From Chlorocebus sabaeus (Eukaryota; Chordata; Mammalia; Primates; Cercopithecidae), in contig NC_132914.1 of the NCBI RefSeq assembly GCF_047675955.1, positions 37,436,521 to 37,500,520 of the forward strand: 64,000 nt of DNA, given 5' to 3'. The stretch's first letter is position 1. Each line of letters opens with the position of its first letter. The notes beneath the pieces were generated by a model. It searched no databases, was not told the origin of the DNA, and worked only from the letters and a program-made list of their open reading frames with translations. The position numbers and the translations under genes were made by a program. Below, piece after piece: positions 49,076 through 59,899 of this stretch.

Positions 49076-49701
49076 TTTTTTTTTAAACAAAAGATTAACA
49101 GCTTTATTGAGATATAGCTCATATACTGTATAATTCACCCATTCACAATGTACAGTTCAGTGGCTTTTACTATATTCAGAGTTGTGCAACAATCATTACA
49201 GTCAAATTTTCGTCACTCCAAACCCACAAGTCCTTAATGACCCATGACTTGCCCATCTCTCCCAGCACCTGGCAGACACTCATCTCCTTTCTGTCTCTAC
49301 GGATTCACCAATTCTGGATCTTTCATATAAATGGACTCATACAATATGCGGTCCCATGACTGGCTTCTTTCACTGAGCATCGTGTTTTCCAAGCTCCTCC
49401 ATGTGGAAGCATGTGTCAGTACATCATTCCTTTTTGTTGCTCTACTATTCCACTCTACAGATACACCACATTTTATATTGTATTTATCCATTCGCCAGCT
49501 GGTGGGTGTTTGGGTTGCTTTGTTTTCGTCTAGTATGAATAATGCTGCTATGAACGTATGTGTAAAATGTCTGTGTGGATGTTTGTTTTCATTTCTCTTG
49601 TGTATACCTAGGGGTGGAATTGCTGGGTCATACGGTAATCTCCGTTTAACCTTATGAATAAATACCAAACTGTTTTCCAGTGAGGTGCACCCTTTTACAT
49701 T
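49076..49701 (-). mobile_element. 5'-truncated old-type L1 3' end inserted in the L1, antisense
   Basis: Begins with an oligo-T followed by 'agctttattgagatata' and ends 'gttttccagtgaggtgcaccc', the 3'-terminal part of an L1M-type element. An exact 13-base target-site duplication CATAGAGGTTTTC lies at 49063-49075 and 49702-49714, so this is an independent insertion. Confidence 0.9.
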
Positions 49702-50666
49702 CATAGAGGTTTTCATAATAGTCTCTGAGGGTTTTGTTTTTTGTATTTCTGTGGGGTTGGTGGTAATGTCATCTTTGTCATCTCTAACTGTGTTTATTAG
49801 GATCTTTTTTCTTTATTAGTCTAGCTAATGATCTCTCAATCTTATGTATTCTTTCAAAGAACCAACTTTAGATTTCGTCAATCTTTTATATGAATTTTCA
49901 TCCGTCATTTTTGTTCAGTTCAGCTCAGATTTTTGTTACTTATTTTCTTTTTCTAGCTTTTGAGTGGCTCACTCTTGTTTTTCTGGTTCCTCTAAGTGTG
50001 ATGCTGGGTTGTTAATCTGAGTTCTAATTTGATGTAAGCATTTAGCGCTATAAACTTTCCTCTTACCACTGCTTTGGCTGCATCCCAAAGATTCAGGTGA
50101 GTTTCATCTGTCTCCATTAATTTCAAATAACTTACTGATTTGTACCTTAATTTCACTCTACACAAAAGTCATTCAGGGACAGGTTAATCTCCAAGTAATT
50201 GTACAGTTTGGAGAGATCTTCTTGGTATTGATTTCTATTTTTATTGCACTGAGGTCTGGAAGTCTGGTTGGTAGGATTTTGTGTTTGTTTTTAATTTATT
50301 GAGAATTGCTTTATGGTCAAATGTGTGGTCAATCATACAGTACGTGCCATGTGCAGGTAAGAAGAATGTATATTTTGTTGTTTTTGGGTGGCATATCATG
50401 TAGATGTCTGTTAAATCCATGTGGTTAAGTGTCAAGTTTAGGTCCCAAGTAACTAACTCATTCCTGCCTTGATGATCTAACACTGTCGGTGACATGTTGA
50501 AGTCTCCCATTATTATTGTGTGTTTAAGTCTCTTCATAGATCTCTTAGAAACTTGTTTTATTGATCTGAGCACACCAGTGTTGGGTGCATATATATTTAT
50601 CATAGTTAAGTCTTCTTATTTAGTTGAACCATTTATCACTATGCAATGCCCTTCTTTGTCCTTTTT

Positions 50667-50955
50667 ATTTTTTTGAGATGGAGTCTCACTCTGTGTCACC
50701 CAGCTGGAGTGCAGTGATACAATCTCAGCTCACTACAACCTCCACCTCCCAGGTTCAAGTGATTCTCATGCCTCAGCCTCCCAAGTAGCTGGGAATACAG
50801 CTGCACACCATCACACCCAGCTAATTTTTTGCATTCTTAGTACAGGGTTTCACCATGTTGGCCAGGCTGGTCTTGAACTCCTGACCTCAGGTGATCTGCC
50901 TACCTCAGCCTCCCAAAGTGCTGGGATTACTGGCGTGAGCCACCACACCTGGGTC
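50667..50955 (-). mobile_element. Alu (AluS-like), antisense, inside L1
   Basis: Complete antisense Alu with an exact 13-base target-site duplication CTTTGTCCTTTTT at 50654-50666 and 50956-50968. Confidence 0.96.
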
Positions 50956-51199
50956 CTTTGTCCTTTTTGACCATTGATGGCTTAAAGTCTATTTTTTTCT
51001 GAAATAAGAATAGCAACTCTTGCTCTGTTTGCCTGATAGATTTTTCTTCATCCCTTTACTTTGAGCCTATGAGTGGGTTTGCATTTAAGATGGGTCTCTT
51101 GAAGGCAGCATACAGTTGGGTTTTCTTCTTTATGCAACTTGTCACTCTGTGCCTTCAAAATGGGCACACTGTTTATGTTCCTGTTTAAGTTCAAGGTTC

Positions 51200-51484
51200 T
51201 GTTTTGTTTTGAGAGGGGGCCTTGCTCTGTTGCCCATACTGGAGTGCAGTGGTGTGATCTCAGCTCACTGCAACCTCTGCCTCCCAGGTTCACGCAGTTC
51301 TCCTGCCTTAGCCTCCTGAGTAGCTGGGATTACAGGCACATGCCACTATGCCTGGGTAATTTTTTGGTAGAGAGGGGGTTTCATCATGCTGGCCAGGCTG
51401 GTCTTGAACTCCTGACCTCAGGTGATCCACCCAACTTGGCCTCCCAAGTGCTGAGATTACACACATGAGCCACGACACCTGGCC
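51200..51484 (-). mobile_element. Alu (AluS-like), antisense, inside L1
   Basis: Antisense dimer from 'gttttgagagggggccttgctctg' to 'gagccacgacacctggcc'. The target-site duplication may be CCTGTTTAA (51180s and about 51484). Confidence 0.92.
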
Positions 51485-52856
51485 CTGTTTAAAATGTTCA
51501 AGCTTAATATTGACGTTAAGATTTGATCCTGTCATCATGTTGTTAGCGGGTTGTTACACAGACTTGATTATATAGTTGCTTTATAGTGTCAGTGGACTAT
51601 GTACTTAAGTGTGTTTTTATGTGGCAGATAATAGTCTTTCATTTCCATGTTTAGCACTCACTTAAGCATGTCTTGTAAGGCAGGTGTGGTGGTAATGAAT
51701 TCCCTTAGTGTTTGCTTGTCGGAAGAAAATTTTATTTCTCCTTTGTTTATGAAGCTTACTTTGGCTGGAAATGGAATTCTTGGTTGAAATTTCTTTTCTT
51801 TAAGGTTTCTGAATGTAAGCCCCCCAATCTCTTCTGGCCTGTAAGATTTCTGCCGAAAGGTCTGCTGTTACCCTAATGAGGTTCCCTTTGTATACGACCT
51901 GCCCCTACTCTCTAATCTGCCTTTAATACTTTTTCTTTCACATTGACCTTGGAGAATCTGATGACTATCTTCAAGATGATGTAGTATATTGCCGAGGTTC
52001 TGTGAATTTACTGAATTTGCATGTTGACTTTTCTAGCGAGGTTGGGGAAATTTTCCTGGACAACATCCACAAAAACATTTTCCAAGTTGCTTGCTCTCTC
52101 TCCCTGTCTTTCTCAGATGTCAATGAGTTGTAGGTTTGGTCTCTTCACATAATCCCTTATTTTCCAGAGGTTTTGTTCATTTTTAAATGTTTTATTTTGT
52201 CCAACTGCGTTGATTCAAAGAACTGGTCTTTGAGCTCTGAGAACTGGAACAGTTTCTTTCTTTAAATGGCTATTTCATATTTCAGCTCCTGTATCATTTT
52301 ATTGGAATCCTTAGATTCCCTGGATTCAGTTTCAACTTTCTTCTAAATCTCAATGACCTTATTTGCCATCCAGATTATGTATTCTATGCCTATAAGTTCA
52401 GTGATTTCAATCAAGAACCCTTGCTGTCGAGCTCATGTGGTCATTTGGAGGTAAAATGACTCTCTCTGGCTTTTTGAATTGCCAGAGTTTTGCACTGGTT
52501 CTTTCTCATCTGTGTAAGCTGATGTTTCTTTAATCTTTAAAGTTGCTGTCCTTTGGATAGGGCTTTTTGCTTTTTATATTCTTTGATGCCCTTGAGGGTT
52601 TGACAGTAGTATAAGTTGGGTTTAAATTGATTGGCTTCATGTCTGGATGACTGCAGGGGGCCAAGGCTCAGCTTAGCACTCCTAGGCTGTGTGCTCTAAT
52701 CCTGGGGGCCTGGAACCAGTCTCCTGGTAACACTCCAATGGGGTCTGCCAGCAAAAAGGCTTTAGCAAGGCAGCAGGTGTCCCTGCACATGTGTGCACCA
52801 GTGGCAGGGTAGTAGTGAGGTTAGCATGCACATGGCAAGTACACATGGTGTTCACT

Positions 52857-53046
52857 GAGCAATCCTGTGACTCAACCCTACAAAGGTAAAAGCCAGGAGA
52901 TTAAGAAAGATGATACAAACAGTAAATTCAGCCATACCAGTTGGTCTTCAAATTTTTACTTCCCTACTCAATCTGCCTGCTGTTGCTTACTTTTCAGAAT
53001 CCTCAGTTGCATTTTGCATTATTTCCAGGGTTTTTAGTTGTAATCA
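52857..53046 (-). repeat. L1 5'UTR block A, paralogous to 54480-54687
   Basis: Starts TTCACTGAGCAATCCTGTGA and ends TTAGTTGTAATCAG. Roughly 85-90% identical to block B 1.6 kb downstream and in the same orientation. It lies within the 5'UTR of the 46.3-53.8 kb L1. Confidence 0.85.
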
Positions 53047-53832
53047 GTTACATCCACCAGAGAAGCAGCAGGGGGAGGCTGCAGGCAAGTTCATGCCAGT
53101 GAAGTAATGAGGGGAGGCTGTGAGCAAGTGCATGCTGGCAGGGGAGGGCTGTGGGTGGGGGCATGCCAGCAGGGTCCCACCTACAGAAGCTCTCTATGAG
53201 GACAGATCTTCTGACAAAAGAGCCATGGCAGTCGCTGCTGGCAAGCACCTCAGCTGGGCAGCCAAGGCCATGCTGCAAGCAGGTGTGGCCAGGCAGGGAC
53301 CCTGGGATAGGCCAGCAAATAGGGGGACACTCAGATCAGACAGGCCCCTTCCCAAGAGCAAGATATGTTCTGTCCAGGTCTGGCAGCCAACAAAGGTTAA
53401 AGCCACCTAGAGGAGTGTGGTGGGCCTTGAAGGATGAGCACCCATGACTATGCTCCACTGCAGCCATTCCCACAAAAGACCCCTGGGGCTCCATGCAAGC
53501 TGGAGTTCTGTCTTTGCCAGCTCAAATATTCATGGGGGTTATGGGGTCTCCTGCAGCGAGGATATCAGAGGTCTGTAACGAGAGTGGGCCACTCCAAGTC
53601 TATTTCACTCGCCCCTTCTCCAGGAGCTGCTCAGGGTCAGGAATAAGTCCTGGTGCTCAGCAACTCCATGCAGGGTCTCCTCCCCCACTTCAGCCTGGGG
53701 TCTGTATTCTCCTTCTGTCTACTCTCAATACTTTCTTTCTGAAGATCTGTTTGGAGTATGTAGTTCTTCCTGATGGTCTGGTCTCTCAGTGGGAGAAGTT
53801 CTTCCTGTCTGCATCTAGTCAGCCATCTTGTT

Positions 53833-54690
53833 AAATAGCAATTTTCAATAGCTGTGTTATTCAAATTACTCAGGAGACAGTCCGGGACTGTGTGGTACCT
53901 CATGTCACAGTTCTGTACTCAAAACATCTGCTATGCCCCTTTGGCTCTGAACTGTGCATGTGCTGCTTAGGGGTGAGCTCAGGACTTGTTTCACCTTATA
54001 TACAGAAACAGGAGATCCCCTTTTTCAGCTCTCTTCTCCACCACTTCCCCGATACCCTCAGGCCCTTAGGGTCCTCTTTTCCAAATCTGCTATGCATAAA
54101 ACCAGGACTTTCTCTTAGCACTTAATACCTTGCACTGTTTTTCAGTTGCATATAATTGGGACTGTACTTGCAGCATACCAGCAAGGGAAACTACAGAGAA
54201 AAAATAACTGATTACCTCCCACACTCTCTAGACACCAGGGATCCCTTTTCTATTTCCTTTGTACAGAAAGAGGGGCTGTATCTCAACATCAATAGTGCTA
54301 CATTACTGCCATCACCACTGCAGCAGTGCAGGTTTTTAACTGAGCTGGCCTCAAGGCAGGGCAAGGAGAGAAAAAAAACAGGAGGGGGAACTCCTTCCAT
54401 ATCTTCTGGCTCACAAGGGTCCCTATTCTGAGTCTTCTGAATAGAAGGAGGGGATTTCTATTGGGCTTTTCTGCTACTGGTGTTCACTGAGCAGTCCTGG
54501 GATTCAGCCATCCAAAGGTAAAAGCCAGGAGATTAAGAAGAAAACATAATACAAACAGTAAATTCACTGCCAGTCCAGTAGGTCTTCAAATTTTGACATC
54601 CCTACCCAATTTTCCTGCTGTTGTTTACTTTTCAGAATCCTCGGCTGCATTTTGCATTATTTCCAGAGTTCTTAGTTGTAATCAGTGGAG
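53833..54690 (-). mobile_element. Older L1 5'UTR-like segment (probable continuation of the host L1M), including block B
   Basis: C/T-rich text just beyond the L1 5' end. Its last part (54480-54687) is a diverged copy of block A. The simplest reading is the 5'UTR of the older L1M split by the younger L1 at 46307-53832. The flank words TGTTAAA on both sides could be a short target-site duplication. This is inference. Confidence 0.5.
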
Positions 54691-55480
54691 AGACAGGCTG
54701 TGGAAGACTTACTCCACTTTGATCAGCACCAGGTATCATTCATTACACTTTAAAATGCATTTACCTTTACTGTATTCAGTACCAATACAAACATAGATTT
54801 GGGAGGCAGTAAAAGGCAGTATCAGAATAAATGCTCCGAATAGCGGATATTGAACCAAAAGCTCTTTAACTGATATATTTGAATGTGTCTAATTAAAGAT
54901 GAAGTACACATTTGGCAGGGTAACTGCAAATCTATTCTAAGATATTGTAAAAATGATCCAACAGGAAACTCCAGACCTGGCTCATGCTGTGCTTTCTTCT
55001 TACAAATACTTCAAACTTCTGGCACCAGGCTCTCAAAGTACTTACCTGTGTGTTTCACCCACCAATAGCTATTTTGAAACTGTGTCATTTGGCTTAGAAT
55101 TGTGTGGTCTATAAAAACACAAAGCCACTTTTTAATGCAACAGTTTTCCATTACAAAACACTCTTTCAAAGAGTGTACTCTTCAACTTCAGCAAGATGTC
55201 TTAAATAACAAGAAACACACAAAGAGCCAGCAAGTCAAGCTTACTCACGGGGCTGGCTCAAATAACAAAATTCAACCTAAGTCAGGCCACTGGAAATGAA
55301 GAGTTGTCCAGGACTGAGCACCAAATCCAATGGAGCATTCTATTAAAAGTAAAATGTTTTTAGGGTAAATGTAAAAAATTATACTATAGGGCAGCAATGG
55401 GCTTACAGCTTCATTTTTTTAAATGAATCCATGTTATGTATTTAACATTTTGTAAATGTATGAGACTAGGATTGAGAACT
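54691..55480. other. Unassigned intron
   Basis: No recognisable repeat or gene. Confidence 0.45.
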
Positions 55481-56345
55481 CCTCTTACGGCTTGACCCTC
55501 CACTTGCTGTCTGTGATAGAGTGAAATATTAGGTCTTCCACCCTTGTTTCATGGCATACAACTCCTACAATCCTTAGACTCTCCAAAGTGATGTCTTTTT
55601 GTATGCTAATAAGTTGACAGATGACTGGCAGCCCCTAGGCAGCTTCAGGATAAGGACTGGTCACTGGAAAAACTAAGGCAGGATTAGAGGGTTGGGACCC
55701 CCAACCTCCAAGGGGAGAGAAGCTGAAGGTTAAGTTGGTCACCAGTTGCCAATGGTTTAATCAATTATGCCTAGGTAATGACATAATTATTATGACACTT
55801 CTATAAAAGGCAAAAAGGGCTGAGTTCAGAGCACTTCTGGACAGATGAAGATATGGAGGTTGACAGGAAGCGAACAAAAATCCATGTACCAATAGTGGAG
55901 GACACCACCTCCACAGGGATAGAATCTCCTGTACTCAGGACCCTTCCAAGTCTCGCCCTATGTATCTCTCTATCTGTTTGTATCCTTTGAAATATCCTTT
56001 GAAATAAACCAGTAAACCTAAGCGTTTTATAGAAAATTAATATAGCCCAAAAAAGGTGTTGTAAAAACTCCAACTTGAAGTAGTTGGTTGGTCAAAGTTC
56101 CAGAGACCCAAATTTACAACTGGTGTCTGAAGCCTGTTGGCATTAGGGGTGGTGGGAGGTCTTGAGGACTGTGCCCTCAACCTGTGGAATCAGATGCTAT
56201 TTCTAGGCTGACAGTGTGAGAACTGAATTGGAGGACATCAAGCTGGTGTCTGCTGCAAAACTGATTGCTTGTTGGTGGGGAGAAATCCCCCACATTTGGT
56301 CACAGAAGTCTTCTGTGTTTTCTGTGGAGTAAGAGAATTAAAAAT
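55480..56345 (+). mobile_element. Old solo LTR relic (ERVL-like, MER21-type?), sense
   Basis: Shows LTR organisation: a TATA-like CTATAAAAG at about 55801, a polyadenylation signal AATAAA at about 56001, then an R/U5-like region with 'ctggtgtctgaagcc', 'cctgtggaatcagatgctat' and 'gctggtgtctgctgcaaaactgattgcttg'. No internal retroviral genes adjoin it. The family name is from memory and uncertain. The same family appears antisense at 27045-27330. Confidence 0.65.
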
Positions 56346-56429
56346 ACACTTCTGAGTATGTTTTTACACTCACAGTGTCCATTTCACATTGCGGAAGGGG
56401 CCTAAGTAGGTGGCAGATCATGACAGTAC

Positions 56430-56585
56430 TTTTTCTTTCTTATCTGGCCAATGAAATGGCTATGTTAGAAGGAACTTTACATATAACTCTTACTTTACAG
56501 AAGAGAAAGCAAGCTCAAGCATTAAGTGACTTATCTAAAATCACATATTTACATAAGATTTGAAAGCGGGACCCACATTCACATC
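56430..56585 (-). repeat. MIR-like fragment
   Basis: 'actttacagaagagaaagcaagctcaagcattaagtgac' followed by 'gatttgaaagcgggacccac' resembles a diverged MIR. Confidence 0.5.
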
Positions 56586-56607
56586 CCACATTCCTCCCAC
56601 TACTGCC

Positions 56608-56611
<4 letters not shown>

Positions 56612-56638
<27 letters not shown>

Positions 56639-56880
56639 CTGAGATGGAGTCTCGCTCTGTCACCCAGGCTAGAGTGCAGTGGCACAATCCCAGCTCAGTG
56701 CAACCTCCACCAAGTAGCTGGGATTAAAGGCACCCGCCCCCATGCCCAGCTAATTTTTTTATTCTTAGTAGAGACAAAGTTTCACCATATTAGGCTGGTC
56801 TTGAACTCCTGACCTCGTGATCCACCTGCCATATGCCTCCCAAAGTGCTGGGATTACAGGCGTGAGCCATCGTGGCAGGC
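56612..56880 (-). mobile_element. Alu (AluS/Y-like), antisense, with internal deletion
   Basis: A 27-base oligo-T, then a normal antisense start. The sequence jumps from 'caacctccac' directly to 'caagtagctggg', losing about 45 bp of the right arm. The rest is complete to 'gtgagccatcgtggcaggcc'. Confidence 0.93.
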
Positions 56881-56884
56881 CCTC

Positions 56885-58680
56885 CCTGCTGCCTTCTAAG
56901 AAAGTGCAAAATCTGGGAAACTTATGAAGTGATGGCACCTGGGAGATGTTGAGCAAGGCACCAATCACGGATGCATTGGCAATCAGAATGCAGCTGGCAT
57001 GGGAGGTTTTTTTTTTAATCCCACTATTCCCCACCTGATATCACCTCTCTGAATAACAAGTTAATCTGAATACTTTTCATTTTATATACTCATAAAAATA
57101 AATAAAAATAAACACCTGTTGCGATGATAAAAGGAAATGTGGTCTTTTCCTTCAGTGCCATTTGTTTTTGTAACCAACTATTAAGAAAAACATAGCAGTA
57201 AATCCAGACTGAGAAATGACACGGGCCATCAAACAAGCTACATGGCTATTCTCATATCTATTCTCTAGCTACATGTCTATTTCATCTCTAAAGATAAGAA
57301 ATATTTTCCCCCATTGGTTTTTCTTATTACACCAACAGCAGAAGGCAATGCAGACAAGACAGTCTTAAAAGCAAATCAGTTACAAATACGAGAAGAAACA
57401 AGACATGCATTGTTGTCTCCCATCCACAAGCTGAATGATAAGGAAGAACTGGGCATTCATAGGCATCAGGACTAAACTGATAGGTAATGTGATTATGTGT
57501 TGCCTCTAATCCAAGGACAGATCATGGATTGTTCCCTGGACCTAACACTGCAGCATGTTTCTGGAGAAATCTCCAAATTGTGGGAGACCTGCCAAGCTCA
57601 TTTTCTCTAATGCAGTTACCAACGGCCAGTCCCAAGACACATGTTTTCCTCACCTCATCCCAAGAGGCATAATTAGGTCTTGAGACAGGACATCAAAACC
57701 AACTCTAGAACCTTACTTCCCAATTGCTTGATAACTCTGACAGTGAAAGTGGACAAAATGTACCCAGTCCTCAGATTGACATCCTCTAATCCCAGGCCGT
57801 TTGCTCGGGTTACTGAAGACACAACCACACACATCCTCCTGAATCTTCCATACCTCTCACTACCATCTTTGGCTGTATCTTCCATTCAGAAAGGATCCTT
57901 CAAAGTCTTAAAAGCAAGTAATTTTTTAAATAAAGGCTAATTACCTATTTGGCTTTCCAAAGGCCCCTGATAATTGAGCTAAGATTCTTGAAGCTACTCT
58001 TGAGGGTAACTTTAGAGTTTAACATTTCCACAGTACTCACTAAATCTTAGTCTTTCTCTCCCTCTCTCCTTTCTCTTCCAGTCTATATCCCTCTGTGTTT
58101 CTTCCATTCATCAGTCATGGTCATATTAGTTGTAATACTTTAGAAGTAAATATCAAAACGCTTTAAGCTTTAAATGAAAAAACTGAGTTTTTAAGACCCC
58201 TGTGGCTTTCAAATAACCTTTTTCCCCTGGAAGAACGCTACCTACAATAGAAAAATTTCTATACATTCTTCTGTTCATTCTCCTTCCCAATGATCCCATT
58301 TATGTAACTCACAAGCACCTACTATGTGCCAGAGGCTATGACAGATCCGGGGATAAACACAAAAACATGGTCCCTGTCCTTAAAGAACTCTTACCTCATA
58401 AGAGAGCAGAGTAAGCCAACGCTACACCAGGAGGTTACATGTACCAGTTGCCCTTCTGTACTACTACTTAACACTCATAAAACCACCATGAAGTGGATAA
58501 AGCTGAGAAACCTAGGGCTCAGAAGGGGTTAATTTGTATAAATTCATAAAACTCACAAGTATAAATTATATATTTTGTACTAATTATAAGTATAAATAAC
58601 TATAATTTATACTGATTATAAGTATAAATATCCTTTTACACTATTCCATTGAGGCAGGTGCATGGTAGATATGTTTAAAC
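56885..58680. other. Unassigned intron
   Basis: Mixed unique-looking sequence. An AT-rich block of ATAAGTATAAAT repeats lies at about 58555-58630. No gene recognised. Confidence 0.45.
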
Positions 58681-58684
58681 TAAA

Positions 58685-58780
58685 ATGAAAGAGCAGATAA
58701 CATTTACTGCATACTACCATGTGCCAGGCACTGTTCCAAGAGTTTTATACAGTTTGTCTTATGATTCTGTGAGACAAGTG
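58685..58780 (-). repeat. MIR SINE fragment
   Basis: 'gcatactaccatgtgccaggcactgttccaag' is a MIR core phrase. It stops abruptly at the T-run (58782-58792) of the next block. Confidence 0.75.
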
Positions 58781-58781
58781 G

Positions 58782-59895
58782 TTTTTTTTTTTAATAACCT
58801 GAAAATAAGTTTAATCTATTAAAAGGAGTAAATGGTATAACATTTAAGATATAAAAGCTCAAAAGGGGGACAGGTAAAGACAGTAAGTCCAAAAGTACAG
58901 ACAGTTCTCACTCAAAAGAAGAAAAAAATTGCTTGGTAGGACCTGAACACTTCCTCAACATCTAAATTGAAAAAGATGATGCAAACACTGTTTAATTAGA
59001 CCACTTTATTTTAATTGCTCTCTCTAAAACCTCAACATCATATATTAGAAGGAACTACAAGTTAGAAGAAATTGCAGCTGACTAATCACTCAACTCTTTG
59101 TAAGGAGAACTGTCAATTTTTCAAAAGACTTTTTTTATACTTTTTGAAGTCAATCATCATAATGGCAACCTTTTGAGGAAAGTAACCATTACCTCAACAG
59201 GTGCCACAGCTCCAAAGTTCTACAGAAGTGGGATTTGGGGGAGTTAGTAGAGCTGTAGGAAAGCTAGGGGTCTCGTCTTGGAGCTGTGTTAATACAGCAA
59301 GCACACTATGTATATTGTATGTTACAGATCAATAAACATGGCAAGGCTTTCTAAACATGCTTTTTATGCACACTTTACATAAGATTAAGAAACCTCAAAA
59401 ACACCAAAGTGTGGTGGGGGTATAAGTGTGGAGACACAAAAGAAGAGACAAGAAGGGGCTGGGACCCTAAGCTCCAGAAGAGGTATGTGATAAAATGACT
59501 GGGATAATAAATTCCTTGTGAAGTATGCTTTTTAACCACAAAAAAATTGAAGAGGAATGTTTATCCTAGCATGGTAAAACCTTTGGTATGAAGGCAGCAC
59601 CTACTGGTTTTGAGAGTCTATTAATCTGTGAATATCTGATCTCACTCAATTACAACTAAAGAAATAATTTCTAGTTTTCAGAAATTTGAAAATTTACCAA
59701 AAATGTGCTTTAAGAGCACAAGATTATTTGCAAGTCAACCACCTCAAGAACACTAAATAATTGGTTTTCTTCAGAGGAATCATGCAAATGGCAGAATGAA
59801 TCATTTAAAGAGTCAGGAGAGGACTGAGGTGCTTCAGAGGGTGCCAGGGGCATGTGGCTTTCAGAGTGGTCATCTTCGTACTTTACAAACTCTCT
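58782..59895 (-). other. Unexplained exon-plus-3'UTR-like block (candidate terminal exon or retrocopy)
   Basis: Read on the minus strand, an acceptor-like TTCTTTTTACAG ends at 59896. From 59895 a frame of 61 codons runs to TAA at 59710-59712. Its peptide is acidic and Ser/Pro-rich, with segments EFVKYEDDHSESHMPLAP and NDSFCHLHDSSEENQLF. There is no ATG at the start, so it needs splicing or is 5'-truncated. The following 0.9 kb has no transposon signature and looks like a 3'UTR. It ends with ATTAAA (58810-58815) and, 17 bases later, a genomic run of 11 A's (58782-58792). The encoded A-run favours a retrocopy; the acceptor favours a real terminal exon in the SLC2A13 direction. I do not recognise the protein, and no target-site duplication was found. 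Confidence 0.35.
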
Positions 59896-59899
59896 CTGT

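Larger units (their letters stand above)
46307..53832 (-). mobile_element. Primate L1 (older, L1PB/L1MA-like), antisense, nearly full length with nested insertions
   Basis: The 3'UTR starts at 46307 ('aagtgcaggtttgttacatggg'). ORF2 runs to about 51.5 kb, ORF1 remnants lie at about 51.6-52.5 kb, and the 5'UTR ends at about 53832 with AAGATGGCTGACTAGATGCA on the sense strand. ORF2 survives only in pieces. 50241-50603 is endonuclease (IIMGDFNMSPT and later CMIDHTF). 47194-47529 is the C-terminal region (KDSVMKTPKAIATKTKIGKW). It is interrupted by an L1 fragment (49076-49701) and two Alus (50667-50955, 51200-51484). Length without inserts is about 6.3 kb. Confidence 0.85.

Noticed and set aside
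52857..54687. Local segmental duplication
   Set aside because: The blocks are better explained as homologous 5'UTR parts of two nested L1s, though this needs a subfamily check.
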